NCBI RefSeq assembly: GCF_001898175.1
Contig: NZ_MKTH01000008.1
Location: 124,001 to 188,000, forward strand
DNA from: Cellulomonas sp. 73-92
Lineage (GTDB): Bacteria; Actinomycetota; Actinomycetes; Actinomycetales; Cellulomonadaceae
Length of the DNA stretch: 64,000 nucleotides
Direction: 5' to 3'
In this document: positions 12,242-20,790 of the stretch, one piece after another
How the letters are laid out: the number at the start of each line of letters is the position of its first letter
Position numbering within the stretch: the first letter of the stretch is position 1
Position numbers and translations under genes: made by a program
Notes under the pieces: generated by a model
The model's database searches: none
Seen by the model: only the letters and a program-made list of their open reading frames with translations
Told to the model about the DNA's origin: nothing

Positions 12242-13921
12242 CTACCGGTGCCGCGGCCCGCGGCGCAGCGTGCCGATCAGCGGCAGGACCGAGACGGCCA
12301 TCAGCACCTTGGCGAGCGTCGGCTCGGCCGGGTAGAGCACCGCCCCGGCCAGCAGGAGCGCCGCGAAGACGATGGCCATCGGGATCCGTCGCACCGAGCG
12401 GTCCAGCGCGCGGATGCGAAGGTCGAGCATGGGCGTCTTCACCGACAGGTCGCCGCGTTCGACGAGGGTCAGGATGCGGTCCACACGCCCGGGAAGGGCC
12501 ACCAGCGACTGCACGATCTTGGTGCCCTCGGCGGCGACGGTGCTCCACAGTCCGCCTCTCCCACCCTCGTCGGAGACCAGGGTGGCGGCGTACGGGGTGA
12601 TCGACGTCCACAGGTTGAACTCGGGGTTCAGGCCGGTGCACATGCCCGACAGGACCGCCAGCGTCCGACCGAGCAGCAGGAGGTTCTCCGGCAGCTGGAA
12701 CGGCATGCTCACCAGCAGCTCGCGGAACTGCAGGCCGATGTCCCGCATCTCCTTGTGGCTGATGGTGCGCAGGTCGCTCATCGCCATGCCGCCGAAGCGG
12801 TCGAACACCTGAGCCACGGCCAGGTCCAGGAGCTTGGTGTCGGCGGTGGGCAGCAGCACGCCCATGGACGCGAAGGCGCTGACCAGGCGCGCCGAGTCCT
12901 GGGTACCCACCGCGATCAACGCCTCCCGCAGCGACGAGCGGAGCGTGTCGGGCACCCGTCCCACCATGCCGAAGTCGATGAACGTCAGCCGGAACTCGCC
13001 GGCCCGTCCCTCGACAGGCGCGACGAAGAGGTTGCCCGGGTGCGGGTCGGCGTGAAACACGCCGTCCTCGAAGATCTGCTGCAGGTAGGTCTCCACCAGC
13101 TTCTCGGCGACCCGCACGCGATCGATGCCGGCCGCGGTGATCGCCTCGTAGTCGCCGAGCCGGATCGCCGAGACGTCCTCGAGCGTGAGGACCCGCAGCC
13201 GTGAGTGCTCCCAGGCAACCCGCGGCACCACGACCTGGTCGTCGTTCTCGAACACCCAGCGGAAGTGCTCGGCGTTGCGAGCCTCGGCCGTGTAGTCGAT
13301 CTCCTCCAGCGTGGTGGCCGCGAACTCCTCCACCAGCGCCGGGACATCGGCCCGGCTGCTGACCGGTCGGTACCGGGTCAGCCAGCCGCCCACGCGGCGC
13401 AGGGCAGCGAGGTCGACGGCGACGATCTGCTCGATCTCCGGTCGCTGCACCTTGACGACGACCTGCGCGAAGCCGGTCTCCGCCGCATCGGCGTCCCACA
13501 GCACCGCCCGGTGCGCCTGCCCCAGCGACGCGGCGGCCATCGGCGTCTCGTCGAAGCTCTGGAAAGCCTCGGCCAACGTGCGTCCCAGCTCCTCCTCGGC
13601 GCGCCGCCGGATGTCCGCAAAGGCGGCCGGTGGCACCTCGTCCTGCAGGCCTGCCAGCTCGTCGGTGATCTCGGCCGGCAGCACGTCCAGACGTGCCGAG
13701 AGGAACTGGCCCACCTTGATCATCAGGCCGCCCATCGACAGCGCGAGCGCCCGGAACCGCACCGCGGTGCGACGGTTCCGGGCGCTCCGGTTGCCGTTCG
13801 ACCACCGGCCCAGCCCGATCCTGGGCAGGACGATCTCCCAGAGGATGAACCTCGCCATCACACCGGCGAAGAACGTGACGATCCGCCGGTAGCGTGCGCG
13901 TAGCCGAGGGGGCTCCGTCAC
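12242..13921 (-). CDS. ABC1/UbiB-family atypical kinase-like protein
   Basis: 559 residues with all family signatures: KVGQ at 69-72, the Ala-rich nucleotide loop AAASLGQ at 129-135, the conserved Lys in VVVKVQRP (157), HADPHPGN at 290-297 and DFG at 316-318. Two hydrophobic helices near the C-terminus (about 505-545) should anchor it in the membrane. UbiB/ADCK proteins are ATP-binding proteins needed for quinone or other isoprenoid lipid handling; the substrate is not known in actinomycetes. The start is GTG, three bases after the PadR stop, with AGGA just upstream, so it is cotranscribed with and probably controlled by that regulator. Confidence 0.9.
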   Translation of the reverse strand: MTEPPRLRARYRRIVTFFAGVMARFILWEIVLPRIGLGRWSNGNRSARNRRTAVRFRALALSMGGLMIKVGQFLSARLDVLPAEITDELAGLQDEVPPAAFADIRRRAEEELGRTLAEAFQSFDETPMAAASLGQAHRAVLWDADAAETGFAQVVVKVQRPEIEQIVAVDLAALRRVGGWLTRYRPVSSRADVPALVEEFAATTLEEIDYTAEARNAEHFRWVFENDDQVVVPRVAWEHSRLRVLTLEDVSAIRLGDYEAITAAGIDRVRVAEKLVETYLQQIFEDGVFHADPHPGNLFVAPVEGRAGEFRLTFIDFGMVGRVPDTLRSSLREALIAVGTQDSARLVSAFASMGVLLPTADTKLLDLAVAQVFDRFGGMAMSDLRTISHKEMRDIGLQFRELLVSMPFQLPENLLLLGRTLAVLSGMCTGLNPEFNLWTSITPYAATLVSDEGGRGGLWSTVAAEGTKIVQSLVALPGRVDRILTLVERGDLSVKTPMLDLRIRALDRSVRRIPMAIVFAALLLAGAVLYPAEPTLAKVLMAVSVLPLIGTLRRGPRHR

Positions 13922-13924
13922 GTC

Positions 13925-14470
13925 TCAGTCCTGGGCGAGCAGGGTGTAGACCTGCTTGCGCGCGGCGTCGAGGATCTCGATGGTCGACATGATCTGAGTC
14001 TTGTCGCCGGACTTCGCGATCTGCAGCACCGCCGCGGCCAGTCGCCCGCCGGCTTGGCGGAGCGCCGCATGACCACTCAGGTCGGAGCTGGCGGCCGCCA
14101 GGTCCCACGGCGCCGGCTCGTCGGCCAGGTCCGCCACCGCCGCCTGGCCGGCCTCGGTGAGCGAGAAGACCCTCTTGCCGCTGGTCTCCTTCGCGACGAC
14201 CAGACCTTCGTCGGCGAGCATCTGCAGCGTGGGGTACACGGAGCCGGCGCTGGGGTTCCACGTTCCCCCGCTGCGCCGGGAGATCTCCTGGATGACCTGG
14301 TAGCCGTGCATCGGCTCGTCGGCCAGCACCCGCAGCACCGCGGGGCGGATGTCCCCCCGCCGCACGCGTCCCTGGTACCCGTAGCCCGGTCCGCCCATGC
14401 CGAAGCCCGCGAAGCTGCGCGCGAAGCTGCCGAGATCGGGACCGAGGTATCCACCGGTGTGGTGATGCAT
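13925..14470 (-). CDS. PadR-family transcriptional regulator
   Basis: 181 residues. A short His/Gly-rich leader (MHHHTGGYLGPDLG) precedes the winged-helix domain (RRGDIRPAVLRVLADEPMHG, then SAGSVYPTLQMLADEGLV), followed by a C-terminal dimerisation helix. Its architecture resembles the PadR protein starting at 6347. ATG 14470 is selected over ATG 14500 because AGGAG is positioned six to seven bases before it. First gene of a two-gene operon with the ABC1-like kinase; the inverted repeat at 14491-14518 is the likely operator. Confidence 0.85.
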   Translation of the reverse strand: MHHHTGGYLGPDLGSFARSFAGFGMGGPGYGYQGRVRRGDIRPAVLRVLADEPMHGYQVIQEISRRSGGTWNPSAGSVYPTLQMLADEGLVVAKETSGKRVFSLTEAGQAAVADLADEPAPWDLAAASSDLSGHAALRQAGGRLAAAVLQIAKSGDKTQIMSTIEILDAARKQVYTLLAQD

Positions 14471-14490
14471 GTCCGTCTCCTCTCGATCGT

Positions 14491-14518
14491 GATAGTTCAC
14501 GACACATCGTTCACTATC
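14491..14518 (-). promoter_or_regulatory. Candidate PadR operator
   Basis: GATAGT (14491-14496) and ACTATC (14513-14518) form an inverted repeat, and GTTCAC occurs twice within it (14495-14500 and 14509-14514). It lies 21 bp upstream of the PadR start, where a repressor would block transcription. Confidence 0.5.
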
Positions 14519-14603
14519 GCACCGGGGACCGTCATCACGCCGCCCGAGGGCTTCCGGCCGCGACGGCGCGCCGATGGCGGCGACGCGAGACCCGGGCCGC
14601 TCG

Positions 14604-15299
14604 TCAGGCCTCGGCCGGCGCTCCCGGCCGGCCGACCAGGCGGCTCCAGACCTCGTGGGTCCGCCGCAGGTGCTCGTCGAGCAGCCGCTCGAAGCCGTCG
14701 ACGTCGTCCGCGGCGATCAGGTCCACAAGCTCGCGGTGCTCGGCCACGATGGCCGCGGTGCGCCCGGGCGAGGCGAGGCTCCGCGCGACGATGAACGCCT
14801 GCCGCTCGCGGAGCCGGTCGTACAGGTCGAGCAGCAGCGCGTTGCGCGCACCCTCGACGAACCGGCGATGCATCCGCACGTCGAGCGCGACGAAGCCTGC
14901 GAGGTCGCCCCGTCCCACGACCTCCTCTTGCTCCACCAAGGCGGGGACGAGCTCGGCCGCGAGCGCAGCGCGGCCCGCCGGGCCGAGCCCGCGGACGCCG
15001 GAGACCTCCAGCAGCAGGCGCGCACCGAAGATGTCGACCGCCTCCTGGGCCCCGATCTCGCGCACCAGCGCACCCTGGCGGGGGTAGACGGTGATCCAGC
15101 CCTCACCCTGCAGACGAAGCAGCGCCGCGCGCACCGGGGTCCTGCTGACCCCGATGCGCCGCGCGAGCTCGTTCTCGCTGAGCATCGAACCGGGAGCCAG
15201 CTCGCCCGACATGATCCTGGAGCGGGCGTACTCGTAGGCACCTTGGGCGGCGCTCACGCCACGCATCGTCGTGCTCGGCTCGACCGCAGTCTCGGGCAT
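14604..15299 (-). CDS. GntR-family (FadR subfamily) transcriptional regulator
   Basis: 231 residues. The N-terminal winged helix-turn-helix contains MLSENELARRIGVSRTPVRAAL and the wing GWITVYPRQGALV; the C-terminal all-helical FCD domain contains LDVRMHRRFVEGARN and EHRELVDLI, where the Asp and His residues usually bind a metal and a small carboxylic acid effector. The start ATG 15299 has GGGAG upstream. The gene is divergent from the small gene at 15425 and the inverted repeat in between is a likely operator. The effector is unknown. Confidence 0.88.
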   Translation of the reverse strand: MPETAVEPSTTMRGVSAAQGAYEYARSRIMSGELAPGSMLSENELARRIGVSRTPVRAALLRLQGEGWITVYPRQGALVREIGAQEAVDIFGARLLLEVSGVRGLGPAGRAALAAELVPALVEQEEVVGRGDLAGFVALDVRMHRRFVEGARNALLLDLYDRLRERQAFIVARSLASPGRTAAIVAEHRELVDLIAADDVDGFERLLDEHLRRTHEVWSRLVGRPGAPAEA

Positions 15300-15368
15300 C
15301 GCCGGTCTCCCTTCGCGGGCCTCCCTGACGGCGGCAGCCTGCGCCGACCGTCCCACTCACCACGTGAG

Positions 15369-15390
15369 TACATCTTGTATCCCAGATGTA
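15369..15390. promoter_or_regulatory. Candidate GntR operator between divergent genes
   Basis: TACATCT (15369-15375) and AGATGTA (15384-15390) are perfect 7-bp arms around an 8-bp spacer; TGTATCC also occurs twice as a direct repeat here. The position between the GntR gene and the divergent small gene fits control of both. Confidence 0.55.
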
Positions 15391-15424
15391 TCCTGTGATT
15401 GTCAACGAGTCGAAAGGACATCTC

Positions 15425-15733
15425 ATGAGCGTCATCGAGCGCACCGAGGTCGTCACCGTGGCGGTCCGCGGGGACGAGGTTCCGGCCGATGGTGTGGCCA
15501 CGTACAGCGCGATCCTGCGCAACGGGGGCCCTGGCGCCCCGACCCGCCTCACCGTTCCGTCTGTCGACGGCCGGCCAGCCGGCCGTCTCGTCGTCGTCTG
15601 GGGCGACGACCCCGACGACGGTCGGCTCTGGCAGCTGGCGCGGGAGATCGGCCGCGAGGCCGTCTACACGCCCGTCCCGGTACCGATCTCCATGGCCGGC
15701 CCGGGCGACTGGTCCGTGCACCGAGCCGCGTGA
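15425..15733 (+). CDS. Hypothetical protein divergent from a GntR regulator
   Basis: 102 residues, soluble, no membrane segment and no motif I recognise. It starts MSVIERTEVVTVAVRGDEVP with AAAGGAC nine bases before ATG 15425. A longer frame from ATG 15386 would include the operator and has no ribosome site. It is the probable target of the GntR regulator starting at 15299. Confidence 0.55.
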   Translation: MSVIERTEVVTVAVRGDEVPADGVATYSAILRNGGPGAPTRLTVPSVDGRPAGRLVVVWGDDPDDGRLWQLAREIGREAVYTPVPVPISMAGPGDWSVHRAA

Positions 15734-15761
15734 TCGACACAGGGAACGACGCCTGAGGCGT

Positions 15762-15795
15762 AGCCGACTGTACCTACTAGTAGGTACAGTCGGCT
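15762..15795 (+). promoter_or_regulatory. Perfect 34-bp palindrome with embedded -10 box (TetR operator)
   Basis: Each half is 17 bp, reading AGCCGACTGTACCTACT and its exact complement, centred between 15778 and 15779. A -10-like TACAGT (15785-15790) lies in the right half, six bases before GTG 15797. The site thus covers the promoter of the TetR-GAPDH operon and ends one base before the start codon. It could also form a terminator hairpin for the gene ending at 15733. Confidence 0.8.
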
Positions 15796-15796
15796 C

Positions 15797-16408
15797 GTGA
15801 GCACCCGCGAGCGCCTGACCGACGCGATGGCCGCGTTGCTGTGGGAGCGCGGGTACGCCGCGACGAGCCCGAACGAGGTGATGGCGCGGGCCGGCGTGGG
15901 GCAGGGCAGCATGTACCACCACTTCTCCGGCAAGCACGAGCTGGCGGTGGCGGCCTTCCGTGGCGCGATCGACACGCTGATCGCCGAGTCCGGCGTGCTG
16001 GCGGGCGAGGGGACGCCGGTCGAGCGCATCGAGCGCTACCTGGCGCAGCCCCGCCCGGGGACCAAGGGGTGCCGGGTCGGTCGCATGACCCAGGACCCGC
16101 AGGTGGTCCAGGACCCGGAGCTCCTCGCCCTCGTCGCCGGCGCCTTCGACACCGTCGCCGCCCGCTGGACGCAGGCGATCACCGAGGCGGTCGCCGCCGG
16201 CGAGCTGCCGGCGAGCACGGTGCCCGGCGACCTCGCCCTGACGCTGTCCGCGGTGCTGCAGGGCGGTTACGTCCTCGCCCGCGCGAAGGGCTCCCAGGCA
16301 CCGATGGACGCGGCCGTGCGCGGCGCGGTCGCGCTCCTCGAGGCCGCCCGGGCCGCTGCGGCCCGACCCCAGCCACGCACCACACCATCGATCGAGGAGT
16401 GCTCATGA
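15797..16408 (+). CDS. TetR-family repressor of the downstream GAPDH gene
   Basis: 203 residues. The helix-turn-helix is at about residues 23-45 (TSPNEVMARAGVGQGSMYHHF), and the C-terminal ligand domain resembles the LmrA/YxaF type (GCRVGRMTQDP). GTG 15797 is one base from a perfect palindrome and has no ribosome site; the -10-like TACAGT six bases upstream implies a leaderless transcript. Its stop overlaps the next ATG (ATGA), so repressor and dehydrogenase are cotranscribed and coupled. The inducer is unknown. Confidence 0.85.
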   Translation: MSTRERLTDAMAALLWERGYAATSPNEVMARAGVGQGSMYHHFSGKHELAVAAFRGAIDTLIAESGVLAGEGTPVERIERYLAQPRPGTKGCRVGRMTQDPQVVQDPELLALVAGAFDTVAARWTQAITEAVAAGELPASTVPGDLALTLSAVLQGGYVLARAKGSQAPMDAAVRGAVALLEAARAAAARPQPRTTPSIEECS

Positions 16409-17403
16409 CGGTTCGGGTAGGCATCAACGGGTTCGGGCGGATCGGCCGCAGCGTGCTGCGCGCCGCGCTGGCGAGCGGCGCCGACGTCGAGGTGGTCGCG
16501 GTCAACGACATCACCGACGTCACCACCCTGGCCACGCTGCTGGAGTGGGACTCAATCTCCGGTCACCTGGACGGCGTGCGGGTGGAGGGCGAGTCGATCG
16601 TCGTCGGCGAGCACTCGCTGCGGGTCTTCGCGCAGCGCGACCCCGCGCTCATCCCCTGGGGCGAGGTCGGCGCCGACGTCGTCATCGAGTCCACCGGTCG
16701 CTTCACGGACGCCGACAGCGCGCGCCTGCACCTGGCGGGCGGCGCGCGCAAGGTGATCGTCTCGGCGCCCGCGAAGGGCGACGTGCCGGCGATCGTCCTC
16801 GGGGTGAACACCGACGCCATCGACGTCGCGGCTCACGACGTGTTCTCCAACGGCTCGTGCACCACGAACTGCCTGGCGCCCATGGCCAAGGTGCTCCACG
16901 ACGCCTTCGGCGTCGAGTCCGGGCTCATGACGACGATCCACGCCTACACCAGCGACCAGCGGCTGCACGACGCCCCGCACTCCGACCTGCGGCGCGCCCG
17001 CGCCGCGGCGATGTCCACCATCCCGACCTCGTCGGGCGCCGCCCGGACCATCGGCAGGATCATCCCCGAGCTCGACGGCCGGCTCACCGGCTTCGCGCTT
17101 CGCGTGCCGGTCCCGGTGGGGTCCATCACCGACCTCACCGCCGTGCTGACGAGGCCGGCCTCGGTGGCGGACGTCAACGAGGCGTTCCGCGCCGCGGCGG
17201 CGTCCGACGAGCTCGGGCGGTACCTGGAGTACTCGACCGCGCCGATCGTCTCGGCCGACATCGTCGGGAACCCGCACAGCGCGATCTTCGACGCCCCGCT
17301 GACGGAGGCGGTCGGGAACCAGGTGAAGGTCCTCGCCTGGTACGACAACGAGTGGGGCTTCTCGAACCGCCTGGTCGAGCTCGCGGAGATCGTCGGCCGG
17401 TAG
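16405..17403 (+). CDS. gap: Glyceraldehyde-3-phosphate dehydrogenase (type I), TetR-controlled paralogue
   Basis: Oxidises and phosphorylates glyceraldehyde 3-phosphate to 1,3-bisphosphoglycerate with NAD. 332 residues, full length: Rossmann motif GINGFGRIGR at 6-15, Asp35 after the second strand (favours NAD), catalytic Cys152 in SNGSCTTNC and His179 in MTTIHAYT, and WYDNEWGFS at the C-terminus. The region after the catalytic domain reads MSTIPTSSGAA where housekeeping enzymes usually have ENIIPTSTGAA. It is not in a gap-pgk-tpi cluster but in an operon with a TetR repressor, so it is probably a conditional second enzyme, for example one insensitive to a GAPDH inhibitor. That role is inference. 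Confidence 0.93.
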   Translation: MTVRVGINGFGRIGRSVLRAALASGADVEVVAVNDITDVTTLATLLEWDSISGHLDGVRVEGESIVVGEHSLRVFAQRDPALIPWGEVGADVVIESTGRFTDADSARLHLAGGARKVIVSAPAKGDVPAIVLGVNTDAIDVAAHDVFSNGSCTTNCLAPMAKVLHDAFGVESGLMTTIHAYTSDQRLHDAPHSDLRRARAAAMSTIPTSSGAARTIGRIIPELDGRLTGFALRVPVPVGSITDLTAVLTRPASVADVNEAFRAAAASDELGRYLEYSTAPIVSADIVGNPHSAIFDAPLTEAVGNQVKVLAWYDNEWGFSNRLVELAEIVGR

Positions 17404-17449
17404 CCGGTCTCGGGGTGCGATGGACGCGCGCTGACCGCAGGCTGTGGTC

Positions 17450-17908
17450 GTGAGCTTCACGACGCCCCCCGGCACCCACGGCACGCGGCAGCCGCGCGGC
17501 CCCGTCCTCCGCCTCGTCAACCGGATGTCCGTCGGCCGCGTGCGCCGCGCGGGAGGCCGGACGATGGGCATGGACCTGCTGATCCTGCACACGGTCGGAC
17601 GCAAGACGGGCCACGAGCACGCCACCCCGGTGGCCTGGTTCCCGGGCACCGGCGCCTCGTGGCTCGTCGCCGCCTCGGCCAACGGCGCGGCGGGGCATCC
17701 GGCCTGGTACCTCAACCTGGCGGCGCATCCCGACGAGGTGGAGATCGAGGTGCAGGGGCGCACGGTCGCGGTGACGGCGGAGGAGCTGCACGGCCCGGAG
17801 CGCGAGGCTGCTTGGGCGCAGATCGTCCAGGCGGTGCCCCGGTTCGCCTCCTACGAGCGGAAGACGGACCGCGTCATCCCGGTGGTGCGGCTCGTCGAGC
17901 GCGGCTGA
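17450..17908 (+). CDS. F420-type nitroreductase-like protein (DUF385 family)
   Basis: 152 residues of the split-barrel deazaflavin-dependent nitroreductase family, recognised from LLILHTVGRKTGHEHATPVAWF, HPAWYLNLAAHPDEVEIEV and the C-terminal FASYERKTDRVIPVVRL. Members bind cofactor F420 or related flavins; the substrate is unknown. The start is uncertain between GTG 17444 and GTG 17450; the latter has a GCAGG at a better distance. It follows the GAPDH gene by 46 bp on the same strand and ends just before the convergent SIS gene. Confidence 0.75.
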   Translation: MSFTTPPGTHGTRQPRGPVLRLVNRMSVGRVRRAGGRTMGMDLLILHTVGRKTGHEHATPVAWFPGTGASWLVAASANGAAGHPAWYLNLAAHPDEVEIEVQGRTVAVTAEELHGPEREAAWAQIVQAVPRFASYERKTDRVIPVVRLVERG

Positions 17909-17921
17909 GGCGCACCGCTCC

Positions 17922-18956
17922 TCAGGGGGCGGGGACCTCCTCGAGCTTCGTGTCGAGGTCGTGGTAGAGGAACTCGGAGATCGGGAACGGCTTGTGCTCG
18001 ATCGCCCGCGCGAGGGCCAGCTGCGCGACGACGACCTCCGCCGCCGCGCGCGCCAGCGGACCGAGCCCGGCCGGCACGGGGACGACGACCAGGCGCGGGT
18101 GGCCCGCCGACGGCACCCGGTCGGGCTCGGCGGTGACGACGACGACGTCGGCCCCGTGCTCCAGCAGCGGCGTGACCAGCGCAAGCTCGCGCCGGTCGCC
18201 CACGAGCACGACGCACGTCCCCGGCCCGGCGACCTCGATCGGCCCGTGCGCGTACTGGCCTGCGTCCCACGCGGCGGCGGGCGTGCGCAGCCCCTCGCGC
18301 ACCATGAGCGCGGCCTCGGTCACGGCCGCGAACGACTCCCCCGAGCCGACGACGTCGACGTTGCTCGCGGCCGCCCACAGGTCGCCGACGGCGCGGCCGG
18401 CCTCGTCGTACCGCGCCAGCGCGGCGGCGACGGCCGTGGGGATCGCGGACGGCTCGTCGGCCGCCACGCCCCGGTCCGCGAGCAGCACCGCGTACGCGAG
18501 CAGCGTCGCCGTGTACCCGACCGTGTAGACCGGTGAGTCCGAGAACCCGCCCAGGCCGAGGGCGGCGTCCGTCACGGCGGTGATCTGCGCCTCCGGGAAG
18601 TTGCTGACGACGATCCGCTCGCCGACGGTCAGCCCCGCGCCAGCGGCGATCGGCTCCGGGCTGCGCCCGGACTCCGACACCAGCACGTAGTGGTCGGCCG
18701 GCTGGAAGCCGCCGGGCGTCGCGTCCACCTCCGACGCCGTCAGGTTGGCGAACCGCAGCCCCGCGCGCGCGAGCACCGGCCCGAGCACCCAGCCGGAGTT
18801 CGACGAGGCGCCCATCGCGACCAGCCCGATCGTCTCCCCCGCCCGCCACGGCGTCAGCCGCGCCGCCGCGACGTCGCGCGTCAGCCGCTGCAGCGCCGCA
18901 GCCAGCAGCCCGGGTTGCGACCGCACCGCCTCGACGTAGTCCGCGCGGTAGCTCAT
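17922..18956 (-). CDS. SIS-domain sugar-phosphate isomerase/deaminase (AgaS/NagB-II-like)
   Basis: 344 residues with two SIS (phosphosugar-binding) domains, about 35-180 (VAMGASSNSGW, VLVSESGRSPEP) and 190-335 (VVGSGESFAAV, VVVTAEPDR), an arrangement shared with the isomerase half of glucosamine-6-phosphate synthase and with AgaS-type deaminases. As last gene of a leftward operon with a GlcNAc-type kinase and an ABC importer, it probably converts the phosphorylated amino sugar to a fructose-6-phosphate-level intermediate. The C-terminal KPFPISEFLYHDLDTKLE is typical of the group. Confidence 0.8.
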   Translation of the reverse strand: MSYRADYVEAVRSQPGLLAAALQRLTRDVAAARLTPWRAGETIGLVAMGASSNSGWVLGPVLARAGLRFANLTASEVDATPGGFQPADHYVLVSESGRSPEPIAAGAGLTVGERIVVSNFPEAQITAVTDAALGLGGFSDSPVYTVGYTATLLAYAVLLADRGVAADEPSAIPTAVAAALARYDEAGRAVGDLWAAASNVDVVGSGESFAAVTEAALMVREGLRTPAAAWDAGQYAHGPIEVAGPGTCVVLVGDRRELALVTPLLEHGADVVVVTAEPDRVPSAGHPRLVVVPVPAGLGPLARAAAEVVVAQLALARAIEHKPFPISEFLYHDLDTKLEEVPAP

Positions 18957-18981
18957 TCGTCCTCCTCCATCCGGATCCGGC

Positions 18982-19833
18982 TCAGCCCTTGACCGCGCCC
19001 GTGCTCAGCCCGCTGACCACGTAGCGCTGGAACGCGATGGCGACGACGAGCGCGGGCAGCGCGGCCAGGAAGCCACCCGCCGCCACCAGCCCGAAGTCGG
19101 TGGTGTACCGCCCGGAGAACTCGGAGATCGCCACGGGCAGCGTCTTGGAGGCGTTCGTCGACGTGAAGATCAGGGCGTACATGAACTCGTCCCAGGCGAG
19201 CAGGAACGCGAACATGATCGCGGCGAACAGGCCGGGCCGGGCGGACGGCAGCACGATGCGCCACAGCGCGCCGAGCCTCGTCGTGCCGTCGACGCGCGCC
19301 GCGTCCTCGAGCTCCTCCGGGATCGTCAGGAAGTAGTTCGACAGGATCCACAGGACGAACGGCACGACGAGGGCCAGGTCGACGAGGATCAGGCCCAGCC
19401 GGTTGTCCAGCAGCCCCACCGAGCTGAGGATCAGGTAGAGCGGGATCAGCAGCGCGATCTGGGGCAGCATGTAGCTGGCGAGGAAGAGCATCAGGACGCC
19501 GCCCCGGAACCGGAACCGCAGCCGCGCGAACGCGTAGGCGCCGAGCGTCCCGACGACCATCGCGAGCGCGACCGTGACGGACGCGACGACGAGCGAGTTC
19601 ACCATGGCGGCGCGGAAGGTCTCCCCGACCGAGCGGGCACCGCCCCGGAAGATCTGCTCGTACCGGCTCCAGTCGAGCTGGTCGGGGATCCAGCGCAGCG
19701 GCCGCGCGATGAGGATGCGCTGCGGCGTGACGCTCGCCAGCACCATCCAGAGGAACGGCGCGAGGATCACGGCCGAGACGACGGTGACGCCGGTGTAGAC
19801 GAGCACCGTGTAGCGACGCCGGCGGGTCTTCAC
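18982..19833 (-). CDS. Sugar ABC transporter permease, MalG type
   Basis: 283 residues with six membrane segments and the EAA loop ELEDAARVDGTTRLGALWRIVLP at about 185-207, which contacts the ATPase subunit. The start GTG 19833 overlaps the stop of the MalF-type gene (GTGA). Pairs with that permease and the lipoprotein encoded upstream. No ATPase gene is present in the operon. Confidence 0.92.
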   Translation of the reverse strand: MKTRRRRYTVLVYTGVTVVSAVILAPFLWMVLASVTPQRILIARPLRWIPDQLDWSRYEQIFRGGARSVGETFRAAMVNSLVVASVTVALAMVVGTLGAYAFARLRFRFRGGVLMLFLASYMLPQIALLIPLYLILSSVGLLDNRLGLILVDLALVVPFVLWILSNYFLTIPEELEDAARVDGTTRLGALWRIVLPSARPGLFAAIMFAFLLAWDEFMYALIFTSTNASKTLPVAISEFSGRYTTDFGLVAAGGFLAALPALVVAIAFQRYVVSGLSTGAVKG

Positions 19834-20783
19834 AGCAGGCTCATCTCCGATCGCCGCAGCAGGCGCAGGTAGATCGTCGTCAGCCCGAGGATCGCGAGCA
19901 CGATGACGTACGAGAGGGCCGACCCCAGGCCGAACTGCTGGTCGGAGAACGCCGTGGTGTAGGCGTAGAACGCGATGGTCTGGGTCGAGTTCACCGGACC
20001 GCCGCGCGTCATCGCGTAGATGATGTCGAACACCTTGAACGCGTCGATGGTGCGCAGCACCAGGACGATCGAGATCGACGGCACGAGCATCGGCAGCACG
20101 ATCGAGCGGAACACCTGCGGCCAGCTCGCCCGGTCGATCCGCGCGGCCTCGTAGAGCTCGGTGGGGATCGAGGTCAGGCCCGCCAGCAGGAAGAACGCCA
20201 CCAGCGGGGTCATCTTCCACACGTCCGCGAGGATCACCATGTTGAGGGCCGTGTTCGGGTCGCCGAGCCACTCGTGGTAGTCGCGGATGAGGTGCAGCTG
20301 CGTCAGCAGCGCGTTGAGCGAGCCGTACTGCGCGTTGAAGATCCCCTTCCACATGGCCGCGTTGACGATCGTCGGCAGCGCCCACGGGATGACGACGATC
20401 GTGCGGAACAGCCACCGGCCGCGGAACCGCGCGTTGAGCAGCCCGGCGACGACGAGGCCGAGGACGAGCTCGAACGACGTCGACACGACCGTGAAGTACA
20501 GCGTGCGGCCGGCGGCCGACCAGAAGCCGTGCGCCGTCAGCACGTCGACGTAGTTGCGCAGCCCGACGAAGGGCGTCGACGTCGCCAGCGCCGAGTCGAC
20601 CTGGAAGAACGAGATGAGCAGGGTGCGCAGCGTCGGATAGATGATCACCCCGAACACGGCGAGCAGGGCGGGCGCGAGCAGCCAGAAGGCGAGGAAGCCC
20701 TGGCTGTGCCGCAGCTTCTTGCGGCGCAGCGGGTACTCGGTCGCCCGCGCGGTCCCTGTCGCCGTGTCCGGGGTGGTCGTCAT
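19830..20783 (-). CDS. Sugar ABC transporter permease, MalF type
   Basis: 317 residues. A basic N-terminal tail precedes six membrane segments; the EAA loop reads ELYEAARIDRASWPQVFRSI. ATG 20783 is seven bases after the SBP stop. Second membrane subunit of the presumed amino-sugar or oligosaccharide importer. Confidence 0.92.
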   Translation of the reverse strand: MTTTPDTATGTARATEYPLRRKKLRHSQGFLAFWLLAPALLAVFGVIIYPTLRTLLISFFQVDSALATSTPFVGLRNYVDVLTAHGFWSAAGRTLYFTVVSTSFELVLGLVVAGLLNARFRGRWLFRTIVVIPWALPTIVNAAMWKGIFNAQYGSLNALLTQLHLIRDYHEWLGDPNTALNMVILADVWKMTPLVAFFLLAGLTSIPTELYEAARIDRASWPQVFRSIVLPMLVPSISIVLVLRTIDAFKVFDIIYAMTRGGPVNSTQTIAFYAYTTAFSDQQFGLGSALSYVIVLAILGLTTIYLRLLRRSEMSLL

Positions 20784-20790
20784 CGGTCGG

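Noticed and set aside
15841..17403. A continuous frame that would fuse TetR-region sequence to GAPDH
   Set aside because: The first part is the TetR gene read out of frame; GAPDH has its own ATG at 16405 with AGGAG and a 4-bp overlap with the TetR stop.
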